DNA of 64,000 bases from Limnobaculum allomyrinae (GTDB lineage Bacteria > Pseudomonadota > Gammaproteobacteria > Enterobacterales > Enterobacteriaceae), in the NCBI RefSeq assembly GCF_016649425.1, contig NZ_JADRCR010000003.1, forward strand, positions 62,001 to 126,000. The letters are read 5' to 3'. This document shows positions 56,201-62,900 of the stretch, one piece after another. Both the position numbers and the translations under genes were made by a program. How positions within the stretch are numbered: position 1 is the first letter of the stretch; each line of letters opens with the position of its first letter. The notes below the pieces were generated by a model. That model was not told the origin of the DNA. It was given only the letters and a program-made list of their open reading frames with translations, and made no database searches.

Positions 56201-57733
56201 GCAGATACTATGGGCACCTTCGCTCAGTGCCACTTCTGGAGTAAATGTCCAGTTTCCGGATTGATCGGTAATCACACTACCGATGAATTCACCACGATCG
56301 GTAACAATAATGGTACTTCCCGCCTCACCCTGCCCCGAGATAATCGGTTTGGCTTCATGAGTATTGCTACCCAATAAAATTGGGTTGTTCAAATCACCAG
56401 AAGAGTCCAGTACTGCATTAATGACCGGAGTGTCTGGTGCAGTAATATCGATTTCAAATATTATCGGATCGGATGGCAGGCTTTGGTTGCCATCCTTATC
56501 CGTAGATATCATCGTGATACGGTGCTGACCTTCAGCCAACGGTTTATCTGGCGTAAAGCTCCATATACCATCTTCACCTACAGTAACCTGACCAATAATT
56601 TTGCCGCCATCAGCTTTGAGTAATTGCTTACCGCTCTTATTTACGGCAGACAGAAGACTCGCATTACTGCTATCAATAAAGGTAATAACAGCGCCTGGTT
56701 CACCTACGCCAGAAAAAATGGGTGTGGTACTGGCCGTTTTTGTTTCCAGATTGATAGCAAGCAATGTCTCGCTATCTACCATACTGTTAAACACTGCCTG
56801 AACCGGGGCTATCGGTTGTTCTGACGTAGCGATATCAACCGTAAATGAGAAAGCTTCAGATGAACCACTGGTTGAACCTGATGGGCTAGTTTGAGTCAAC
56901 GTAATGTTATGTACGCCCCCATTTAAAGCCGTTTCAGATATAAATTGCCACTGACCATTGGCATTAACCACCGTGGTACCAATGACCTGATTGTTATCAT
57001 AAATAGTAATGGTGTCGCCTGCTTCACCGACACCATAAATTGTGGTCTTATTTTCAGTTGTACTGGTACCAGAAACTGCAGGAATAGCGACTTCACCAAC
57101 CGTATTAATAGTTTCAGCTGGTGTTGGTAAAGGTTCTACTTGAGATTCAGCCTGTGGTTCTGCCTGAGAGCTCGGTTGAGGTTTTGTATCAGGTGTTTGT
57201 AGTGATACAGAAGATGAAGAAGAGTTATCATCATCTTTATTCGTATTATAAATGCCATAGCCAATACCGCCAATCACTGCGGTACCTAAGAACCACGGCC
57301 ATGATGCCATCAGTCCATCGCTATATTCAACGCTCTCAAATAAATAGCTACTATCGCCCAGTGAAGAACCGCCTAATGTAACAGAGGTAACCCCCTCGTC
57401 AGCCAGCATGTAACCTTCGTTCAATGCATCACTGGTAATATAGGAATAGAGCTGACCATCCTCAGCAATACCCAATAATGGCTGGTGATTACCTGAAACA
57501 TAGTAATTATCAATAACAATCGCAGGATCGGTATCGCCTTCCAAGATCACATACAGATCGTTACCGTGCCGCTTTAGCGTCACATTTTCCGGCGAGTGGT
57601 TATTATCTTGATTTTTTAAGATGTACTGGTGTCCATCCTGAATTTGAATTCTGGCGGGGTTGTTTGAATCAAGAGATATAACCTGAGAGCTGGCGCCCCC
57701 GGAATTAACCAATAGACTAATATTTTTACTCAT
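47213..57733 (-). CDS. Giant Ig-like repeat adhesin, BapA/SiiE-like, type I secreted
   Basis: 3506 residues. Residues 1-165: BapA-type N-terminal prefix with a hydrophobic stretch WPWFLGTAVIGGIGYGIY, then an acidic/Ser run and a Pro/Gln/Glu linker. About 30 bacterial Ig-like domains of roughly 85-105 residues follow (hallmarks ATPTLKGTAE, GSTVADSTGKWSFTP and FTVTVDTIAPE-like boundaries). The C-terminal 115 residues are a module shared with the two neighbouring proteins, including SVEIIDLGDGNNTMTVSLHD and QYAGNTYDVWTT, ending VHVMM. No Sec signal; the C-terminus suggests type I secretion (inference). Expected role: cell-cell or surface adhesion and biofilm. Several internal domains are near-identical at DNA level. 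AAGGAG lies 11 nt before the ATG. Confidence 0.9.
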   Translation of the reverse strand: MSKNISLLVNSGGASSQVISLDSNNPARIQIQDGHQYILKNQDNNHSPENVTLKRHGNDLYVILEGDTDPAIVIDNYYVSGNHQPLLGIAEDGQLYSYITSDALNEGYMLADEGVTSVTLGGSSLGDSSYLFESVEYSDGLMASWPWFLGTAVIGGIGYGIYNTNKDDDNSSSSSVSLQTPDTKPQPSSQAEPQAESQVEPLPTPAETINTVGEVAIPAVSGTSTTENKTTIYGVGEAGDTITIYDNNQVIGTTVVNANGQWQFISETALNGGVHNITLTQTSPSGSTSGSSEAFSFTVDIATSEQPIAPVQAVFNSMVDSETLLAINLETKTASTTPIFSGVGEPGAVITFIDSSNASLLSAVNKSGKQLLKADGGKIIGQVTVGEDGIWSFTPDKPLAEGQHRITMISTDKDGNQSLPSDPIIFEIDITAPDTPVINAVLDSSGDLNNPILLGSNTHEAKPIISGQGEAGSTIIVTDRGEFIGSVITDQSGNWTFTPEVALSEGAHSICVAAIDEAGNGSQISDVFVFNVDTLAPEQPIINNVTDDKTPSFVGEGEPNSTVTIFDNDVLIGQAAVSDEGRWVFTPDEPLSVGTHNITARVTDSAGNVSEPSTVFEFISETTSSPTEPVVPTIEFVSADFRGDLDSGTAVNNATPTLKGTAEQSSVVTIFDNGTILGSTVADSTGKWSFTPAAELPAGDHAFTVAGDAGIPSAEFMVTVDPELHIHPPVPTEPVVPTIEFVSADFRGDLDSGTAVNNATPTLKGTAEQSSVVTIFDNGTILGSTVADSTGKWSFTPAAELPAGDHAFTVAGDAGIPSAEFMVTVDPELHIHPPVPEEPVVPTIESAQDDVGAIQGILKHGAITDDSTPTLAGKAAMGSVVKVYDGEELLGSTVADNQTGQWSFTSTTSLAEGEHQFHVVSVSATGNVSAPSDSFVLTVDTIAPEKPSINISIMLHADVLDDEGNPYIPGVDEWFGGFYGKGEPGSTITIIDNGNVVGQTIADASGSWVFTPPPALGSGDHETYVTAMDKAGNISESSNTVTFKLIGNDSEPQIPATIESAQDDVGAIQGILKHGAITDDSTPTLAGKAAMGSVVKVYDGEELLGSTVADNQTGQWSFTSTTSLAEGEHQFHVVSVSATGNVSAPSDSFVLTVDTIAPEAASDIDIVQYPCGAPEFITGTAEAHGVVTVYDNGSVIGSTVADFDGFWEFNLEHAPESGAHTITTTVMDSAGNISQASQEYSFYISLKGIGITELSDSTGEITGNIFPGSVTDEVRPIITGYAEVGYVIKIYDGSTLLGSTVAYEDGEWSFTPIDDLAQGEHSITAVAIDANDTVGNPTPAITFTIDITPPDAPTIESAQDDVGVIQGSLNSGDSTGDFTPTLSGKAEAGSVVNVYGTAIPLEGTALLGSVVVDSEGKWSFTPAFELAEGEYKFTVTSMDSAGNISVPSEPFILNLEYPAPASISSIKLIDDVGDIRGSIAPNGITDDARPEMTGNARTGDIIKVYDGDTCLGSIPVRSNSEWSFTPPTDLSEGVHSITVTATNEFGKTSEPSTAFVFFIETTAPVVPTIESAQDDVGAIQGILKHGDITDDATPTLTGKATMGSVVKVYDGEELLGSTVADNQTGQWSFTSTTSLAEGEHQFHVVSVSATGNVSAPSDSFVLTVDTIAPEAASDIDIVQYPCGAPEFITGTAEAHGVVTVYDNGSVIGSTVADFDGYWEFNLEHAPESGAHTITTTVMDSAGNISQASQEYSFYISLKGIGITELSDSTGEITGNIFPGSVTDEVRPIITGYAEVGYVIKIYDGSTLLGSTVAYEDGEWSFTPIDDLAQGEHSITAVAIDANDTVGNPTPAITFTIDITPPDAPTIESVSADFRGELTGDVIINNTLPTLSGVAEHGSTVRIFDNDNLIAIVEADGTTGKWSFTPKEDLLFGEHIFIAEAIDAAGNYSSQSPEFIVIIDSEFCIIPPPAEPPVTLTIESVSADFRGDLNSGTVVNNATPTLKGTAEQGSVVTILNNGTILGSTVADSAGKWSFTPAAELPAGDHAFTVAGDAGIPSAEFIVTVDPELHIHPPVPEEPVIPTIESVQDNVGAIQGLLKHGAITDDSTPTLTGKAAMGSVVKVYNDSVLLGSVIADAETGEWSFTPSTALLDGTYHFAVTSTDAVGNASLPSTVFDLTIDIPAPAPDIRQQILGVDDQVGHITGNVKSGDWTDDSQPTIHGVGTAGDIIRVYTKDAIDSHEIGSARVSADGTWSLKPSTPLYYGSNELTAVAIDGSGNAYMPSESYVISCGDGSQMPPVIEMVLDDVGITTGVLKQGSVTDDNKPTLSGTAARDCIVKVYDDATLLGSTLTDANGEWFFTPTSTLTDGSHNFTATSTSNIGQVSKPTGIFNIIVDTTAPATATNIATSNDDPTLLTGSAEANGTITVYSNDLVVGTVKVGADGSWSFNLSTVLAAGYDTFTVTVTDRAGNESVPSSAFTFDIDTVSPTVPTIDYAFDNVGHLTGALKNGDVTDDNTPTLHGSAIANSVVSIYLGGETIGSVTADADGKWVFTTAPIDMSTHVFTVTATDANGKVSEPSQAFSLAVDNGHYVPTIIAYVIDSVGDITGQIRKDSVIDDPRPYIAGTADKHSIVEIYDGETLLGSTRALSDGEWSFTPSFDLGQGEHSITAIATDIIGYVYPPSNAFSFTIDTTPPAMPTIESVSADFRSDMSSGTVTNDITPTLNGVAGKGNFVTIFDGDVKLGSVQADSTTGKWSFTPSFDLTYGDHTFTVISVDKAGNQSTQSPEFVVVIDADICIMPPPVEPSEAPGIPTITSLVDNVGIITGTVLSTHVTDDARPTLSGTAIANGIVTIYNNNAKFASVTADGEGKWSFTPETELPDDVYSINIDVTNAEGQTSGKSSYFYFYVDTVAPDASAAPVITYNNLDESISLKEGDVTDDCTPALSGLTEGGNIVTIYDHGVVIGSTTASSGGPWWYPTYGSPLADGEHQFTITIMDKAGNISTVSPEVNITIDTSGILPSVMYLSDLVGTVRGHVTANGSTDDLRPWITGSGKIDSVVMVYDNGVLLGSSTVAAFSSRWYIKPDFDLAEGKHSITLVATDKMGNHSESISAFDFIVDTVAPAIPTIESAIDNMGSIQGLLSSGDITDDSTPTLTGKAEVGSIVRVYDGSVLLGSTTVDSLSGEWSFTPAAYLAKGEHQFHVTAIDTAGNNSQSSESFSLILDYSQPDSANLAITNVHSDGPVEVMNNGPMYTGDIENGGAISYGKPLISGTGTAGDVIVLYSNGYYSHLELGSTTVDANGKWSLQLTNSLQLDDNELFVVGMDDQGNVTGTSAPYAVIYYGIWFDAITPDFVLESDSLVPANVEDENAETVDDATTGTLLHSANLVFFGSEGTDTLILKGQSDQLKSGLMQDKLTSVEIIDLGDGNNTMTVSLHDVLRLGTEELAINSGNKAMVVDGDESSTLQLEEMDTQWSTSQSEHQYAGNTYDVWTTASSNVEVLVENNVHVMM
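52130..54568. repeat. Segmental duplication, about 906-bp copies offset by 1533 bp
   Basis: 52130-53035 and 53663-54568 are nearly identical and each cover about three Ig-like domains (including the DIDIVQYPCGAPEF and ITELSDSTGEITGN domains). The offset of 1533 bp is exactly 511 codons. A related domain copy recurs at about 54900-55200. Confidence 0.85.
55201..55830. repeat. Near-identical 315-bp tandem repeat inside adhesin gene
   Basis: 55201-55515 and 55516-55830 are almost identical, one 105-residue Ig-like domain each (EFVSADFRGDLDSGTAVNNA...). Only a handful of bases differ, mostly near the domain junction. This indicates a recent tandem duplication. Confidence 0.9.
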
Positions 57734-58114
57734 ACGAGAACAGACTCCTTATCCATTACTCATTTTTTGATAGCCCGTTGAGTTCATCACTCTTAACAGA
57801 ACTCAATCTCAGGTTCTGCAACCGGGCTTGCTTTTTATTGTTATCTGTTGGTGTATCTAATTAGCGGAATTTAGCGCGTACTCCCTGATTACTGTTGCGA
57901 TCTTGCTGACAACGTAAACAATTTTTAGCGTTTATCATTCAGCTTAATGTTGCTATTCGACGATGAGCACAAGGGCCGAAAGTGGGGTTTTCTTCCGTTA
58001 ACCCACTATCCATCCTGCTGTTTTTATTTGTGCCTTGAGCTACCGGTGTGTTTTTTCCTCCTCCTTTTTGTGCCTGAAATATCCTTTTTGGCTATTTCAG
58101 CGAAATTTAGATGT
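57734..58114. promoter_or_regulatory. Leader and upstream region of the giant adhesin
   Basis: A nested dyad lies 40-100 nt before the adhesin start: AGCCCG/CGGGCT outside (57773-57829) and TTGAGTTC/GAACTCAA inside (57779-57807). In minus-strand RNA this is a structured 5' leader. On the plus strand a T-run follows it. No clear promoter and no RfaH ops sequence are seen; no gene in the rest. Confidence 0.4.
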
Positions 58115-58141
58115 AAAAACGGCCACCAAACGGTGGCCGTT
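58115..58141 (-). terminator. Terminator of the mini-adhesin gene
   Basis: Minus-strand RNA AACGGCCACC pairs with GGUGGCCGUU around GUUU, followed by UUU, 12 nt after the stop codon. Confidence 0.9.
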
Positions 58142-58152
58142 CTATCTTTCAA

Positions 58153-59439
58153 TTACATAATGATAGTGTTAACTGTATTCTCAACTAATAGCTCAACACC
58201 GGCATTACCAATAGACCAGACGTTATAAGTGTTACCTGCATAATGATAATCTTGCTCAGTTATCATCCACTTACTGTCGTCGCCGCCAGACTGAATCCAC
58301 TGTTCGCGAACGTTTTCGATCGCTAAGGTAGAACCGTCTTCGCCATTGATAACCAGCGCTTTCTTATCACCGTGAACTGACAGCTCTTCAGAGCCCATAC
58401 GCAGAACGTCATGCATAGAAACGGTAATGGTGTTATGACCATCGCCCAGATCAAAGATCTCTACTGACGTTAACGTGTCTTTCAGTGCGCTCAGGGATAA
58501 GTTAGCGTACACCGTTGACAGTGCTACCGTATCAGTACCTTCGCCGCCATCAACCAGAGCAAAGTTCAGTGATTGCAGATTGATCAGATCGTTACCAGCA
58601 CCAGCCAGCACCTGATCCGCTTCACCCACATGATTAAACACGTCATCACCAGCAGTACCCTGCATCACTTCGCCATGTACCGGAGCTGGAATAAATGCTT
58701 CAACGACCAGAGTGTATGGCTCGCTTGCTTCGCTACGCGTACCTGCTGCAGGATCTATCGCTACAACGGTCAGTTGGTTTTCACCCACTGACAATGCAGC
58801 AAATCCATAAGGAGCTACGCTCCAGTTACCTTCAGCATCAACGACTGCCTGGCCAACTTCATGTCTGCCATTAATATCGGTGTTGTATACAACAACAACA
58901 TCACCAGCAGTACCGGTGCCGCTGATAACCGGGCGAGCATCATCCGTGATCGCACCAGATTTAACATTACCCACATCAGCACCAACCTGATCATAGGCAC
59001 CGCTAATGATTGGTGTTACTAATGTACGATTTGGCTCTGGCTGTGGCTCTGGTTGCGGCTCTGGTTGCGGCTCAGGCTGTGGCTCTGGTTGTGGCTCTGG
59101 TTGTGGCTCTGGTTGTGGCTCTGGCTGCGGCTCTGGTTGTGGCTCAGGTTGTAGTTCAGGTGGTAGCTGTGGTGCCGGTTGTGTAATGTCACCCACTTCC
59201 ATCATTGTCGCGCCCAACACGAACTGGTTGTTACCGTAGCTATCCATTCCAAGAACAGAAAGGTAATGGATACCGTCTGGCAATTCATTAGCAGAAAGGC
59301 TCCACAGGCCATCTTCACCAATCACTGTGTGACCGATCGCCCTGCCATTATCAAACAGAGTAATCATAGTTCCCGGTACACCTTCACCAGAAAACGCAGG
59401 GGTAGCATCGCGACTGTTATCAATAAAATTGGTATTCAT
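58153..59439 (-). CDS. Mini-adhesin: two Ig-like domains, PEPQ hinge and shared C-terminal module
   Basis: 428 residues. Order: one Ig-like domain (1-85, [20 protein letters not shown]); a (PEPQ)10 hinge (about 95-137); a second Ig-like domain (about 140-240); one RTX-like nonapeptide area ([13 protein letters not shown]); then the C-terminal module (about 300-428) ending NTIIM, closely matching both flanking proteins. It lacks the BapA-type N-terminal prefix and a signal peptide. AAGGA precedes the ATG at 10 nt and it has its own terminator, so it seems a complete gene rather than debris. Probably a small secreted protein using the same exporter; the role is unknown. Confidence 0.85.
   Translation of the reverse strand: MNTNFIDNSRDATPAFSGEGVPGTMITLFDNGRAIGHTVIGEDGLWSLSANELPDGIHYLSVLGMDSYGNNQFVLGATMMEVGDITQPAPQLPPELQPEPQPEPQPEPQPEPQPEPQPEPQPEPQPEPQPEPQPEPNRTLVTPIISGAYDQVGADVGNVKSGAITDDARPVISGTGTAGDVVVVYNTDINGRHEVGQAVVDAEGNWSVAPYGFAALSVGENQLTVVAIDPAAGTRSEASEPYTLVVEAFIPAPVHGEVMQGTAGDDVFNHVGEADQVLAGAGNDLINLQSLNFALVDGGEGTDTVALSTVYANLSLSALKDTLTSVEIFDLGDGHNTITVSMHDVLRMGSEELSVHGDKKALVINGEDGSTLAIENVREQWIQSGGDDSKWMITEQDYHYAGNTYNVWSIGNAGVELLVENTVNTIIM
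59033..59152. repeat. Ten 12-bp tandem repeats encoding PEPQ
   Basis: Units of GGCTCTGGTTGT with third-position variants, ten in a row on the plus strand. On the coding (minus) strand they give a Pro-Glu-Pro-Gln hinge. Unit gain or loss keeps frame, so this is length variation, not phase switching. Confidence 0.92.
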
Positions 59440-59855
59440 TTAAATTATTTCCTTATATTCCATTTTCAGAAATAGGCATTCCATTAAGTGCTTAACGCTT
59501 AACTCAGCGTTTGATGGCGTCAGACAAATGTCCTGCCATCACTATTTCCGTATACTTAAAAAGTAAAAATCACCTGAATAAAACAGGTTAACTGTTACTC
59601 ATCCTGCGTGATTACTAACCAGTAATGGGTTCTCCCTCCCTTTACTGACATCAACTAAGTCAACGCACTTACTTGACGATTTTCACGGTTATACCGGTGA
59701 TATCTTGTTTACTTAATTCACCCGTACCACCGTTGAATTACTACCATCCAGACTACCGGTAGGCAGTAATTCAGCAGGTACATCCTGAGAGACCTGCCTT
59801 TTACTTACTCTTCCTGCAACACCCTGTTGCAGGATGACTTCTGACAAAATATTGA
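59440..59855. other. Spacer between mini-adhesin and third adhesin gene
   Basis: No gene seen. It holds the mini-adhesin ribosome site (AAGGA near 59450) and a perfect 9-bp hairpin CCTGCAACA/TGTTGCAGG (59813-59833). The 59700-59790 stretch looks like decayed Ig-domain coding sequence but has no open frame of note. Confidence 0.45.
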
Positions 59856-59893
59856 TAAAACCAAAGTAGCCGCCTGAAGGCAGCTGCTTTGGT
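59856..59893 (-). terminator. Terminator of the third adhesin gene
   Basis: Minus-strand RNA ACCAAAG...GCC pairs with GGC...CUUUGGU (one mismatch, one G-U), followed by UUUAUC, 7 nt after the stop. Confidence 0.8.
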
Positions 59894-59900
59894 CACTCAG

Positions 59901-62900
59901 TTACATAATGATTGGATTGACGCTGTTCTCGACCAGTACTTCGACACCAGAAACACCCATAGTCCAGACGTTATAGGTGTTACCTTGATACTGATAAGCG
60001 CTTTGCGATATGGCCCACTGACTGTCACCATTCTCCAGCTTCAGGGTGCTGCCTTCCTCACCATTGACAATAATGGCTTTATCACCACGGTGAATTGCCA
60101 GCTCTTCCGAACCCAGACGCAGAACATCATCCAGAGAGACTTTCATGGTGTTACTACTATCACCCATGTCGAATATCTCGATTGATTCCAGCTTGTCTTT
60201 CAACGCACTCAGATCTAACAGTTCGTTTTTACCTTCCAGAATCAAGGTGTCGATACCCTCATCACCAGAGATATAAGCAAAATCTGTTGAAGCCAGCTTG
60301 ATGATATCGTTACCTGCCCCGCCCATGACCTGATCGCCGGTACCAATATGGATAAAGGTATCGTTGCCCAGACCACCCATCAGGATGTCAGCCTTATCGG
60401 TGCCGAACAAAATGTCATCACCAGCGGTATACATCTGAGAAATGGACAGCAGTGATTGCTGAGTGGTGGATAACAGAGAATGTGTGCTGGAAGATGCGCT
60501 GGACAGCGTATCGTCACCAACTTCAATCTGGTTGTTAGACAACAGCGTCACCAGGTCAGTACTTACCCCTTTCAGCGTTAGCAGCTCTTCAAAGCCATAA
60601 GCACCACCTTTACCATCACGGTCAATACTGATGATGGTATCGCCATTCAACTGCTCCACTTTCAGGTAATTCAGTATTCCCTGAGAAGCGAAGTCCAGCG
60701 TCATCTTGCCTTCATCCATAAAGCAGGAGTAAGAACCGGAGTAGTTAAGTACATCGCCCAAATCGATCAGATCGGCATTGTTGTTCGTCAGCAGATTACC
60801 CACGGTGAAACCATACACTGTGTCATGGCCGTTACCACCCCTACCGTCACCACTCTTACCGGTCAGCACTTTGTACATCAGTACATCGTTACCACCGTTG
60901 GTCAGGTAGAAGGTGTCATTGCCACCGCGGCCTTCAAACAGGTTATTCGCGGCGTTATCCGTGAATGTATCGCCCTGTGCAGAACCGATCAGACCTTCAA
61001 TACTGACTAATTTGTCAGTACCCCATCCGGTTGCAACGCCGGTAGCCAGGTTAGCGGTAATCGCTGAAGCGGAACGACTGTAATCAACAATATCCAGCCC
61101 CGCCGTCTCACTCCAGACTTGCTGACCGCTGACTATCAGGTTCCAGCCGCCACCGCCGGTATAGGTATCATTTCCACCAGAGCCGAAGAAAGTATCGTTA
61201 TAACCGGTACCGATAATGCCGGCTGTTCCTACCGTATTGTTGTTGGCATCCAAACTTTCTGCCGTCAGTACGTAAGCATCGTGCGACTTACTGGTTGTCA
61301 GGCCACCCCAGTTTGCGTTAACCGTGTTGTTGGCAAGGCCACCGATCAGTGGAACAGCGCCCACATGGTCAGTAACCCCGTTAGTGATACGCAGCAATTG
61401 CACCGAGTACACTTCGTTCGGATCTAATCCGAAGAAGCTGACCAGACCCATACTGTTACTGGAGCCGGACGCCTGCGGGTTAATCAGCTGTGTAGCAACA
61501 CAGGCACCTTTAGAGTCATACAACTTAACGGTATTACTGTAGTAGGTATTAATACCGAAACCGTCAACAATACGGATTTGCAGACTGGTACCATCTGCTG
61601 CGATATTGGTATTTTTTACCAACAACGTTGGTGCGGAATCAGTGCTGGATACCACACCGGCATCGCTGCCGGAACGGTATAACACGATATCCATCGAGCC
61701 ATCCCAGTCGTAGTCCAGCGCTACAGCACCGGTAATATTGTCGAACTTAGTAGAACCCGTCAGGCTGACTCCACCGCCATTCCAGACATCAGTCCCCAGA
61801 TTGGTATACAACGTTGGGCTACCGTTCACGCCGGATCGTGGAATTTCGATAATGTCCATTTTACCGTCATGGTTCCAATCCACCGCCAGCGAAGTACCAC
61901 CAGCCAGATTGTCACCAAACCACAGCGCCTGACTGTCCTGAGCAATCAACCTACCGGTACCATCGTTCAGATAGATACGGCTTTCATCGCTGTTAGCACC
62001 CGCTTTAGAACCACGGCTCAGGAACAGATCCAACCAGCCGTCGCCGTTAAAGTCAGCGTAGGTCATGGAGATGGATAGGTTACCGTAGTCTTCATGGCCA
62101 TCATTAGTAAATACGTTGGCATAGTAACCAACGGAGCTGAAGTTAGTTTTTCCTGAACCATTATTGGTCAGTTGGTTATACAGAATGCCTAAACCACGAG
62201 ACGTATTGCCAACAAAATTACCCACGCCGTTGTAGTCAATATGCGCCGTAATATCGACGGTACCGTTGTTATCGATATCCACTGCACCCACTTCGTGCAT
62301 GATACTCAGGGCTGCCGGAATAGCTCCGCCAGGGTGCCCGTTATCAAAACCGGACACTTTCTCGTAGGACAGCACGCCTTTATCATTCTTCAGGAATGAA
62401 ATGGAGTCAGCCTCAGAGTCTGCCAGCACGAAGTCCAGATAACCGTCACCTTCACGGTCATAGGCAATTACACCGCCCAGATGGTTCAGGGTTCCCTGAT
62501 CCACAGCCTTCGGTGAGAAGGTACCGTCTGCATTCTGCATCCAGTAAGCAGTACGACCCGCGTTCTGGTACGAACTGACCTGTGACATCACATCGGTGTA
62601 ACCATCACGGTTAATATCTGCAAACACCGCTGAGTTAACGTAACGGCTGTAAGTATTACTATCGATATCATAGCCAGCACCGTTTGAGGTGGACGGCTGA
62701 GCTAAATAGGTAGACTCATAGTTCTCACGATCGGTTGCGGTATACACACGACCGGCGTTAGCGGTAGTTGTACCGGAAGTACCACGTACGCTCTGGAAGA
62801 ACGACCACAAACCGTCCTGACTGATGGTTACTGCCGCTGAGCTAAGACCACGACCATCGGAATCCGTGGTTCCACCCCATTTCTGAGTAATCAGCAAGCT

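Noticed and set aside
48214-57381. Many plus-strand open frames opposite the giant adhesin
   Set aside because: They recur with the Ig repeats in a fixed antisense frame, lack ribosome sites and have unnatural composition; shadows of the real gene.
57947-58228. Plus-strand 93-residue open frame between the adhesin genes
   Set aside because: It overlaps the mini-adhesin 3' end and its terminator, and has a Cys/Phe-rich random-looking composition.
59033-59152. Regular short repeats that could be mistaken for a CRISPR array
   Set aside because: Units are 12 bp, contiguous without spacers, and encode a protein hinge.
59006-59239. Plus-strand open frame encoding Gly-Ser-Gly-Cys repeats
   Set aside because: It is the antisense reading of the PEPQ-encoding 12-bp repeats inside the mini-adhesin gene; no ribosome site and no independent support.
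58153-59900. Mini-adhesin as the frameshifted C-terminus of a neighbouring gene
   Set aside because: Both flanking proteins already have their own complete C-terminal module and terminators, and the mini-gene has its own ribosome site.
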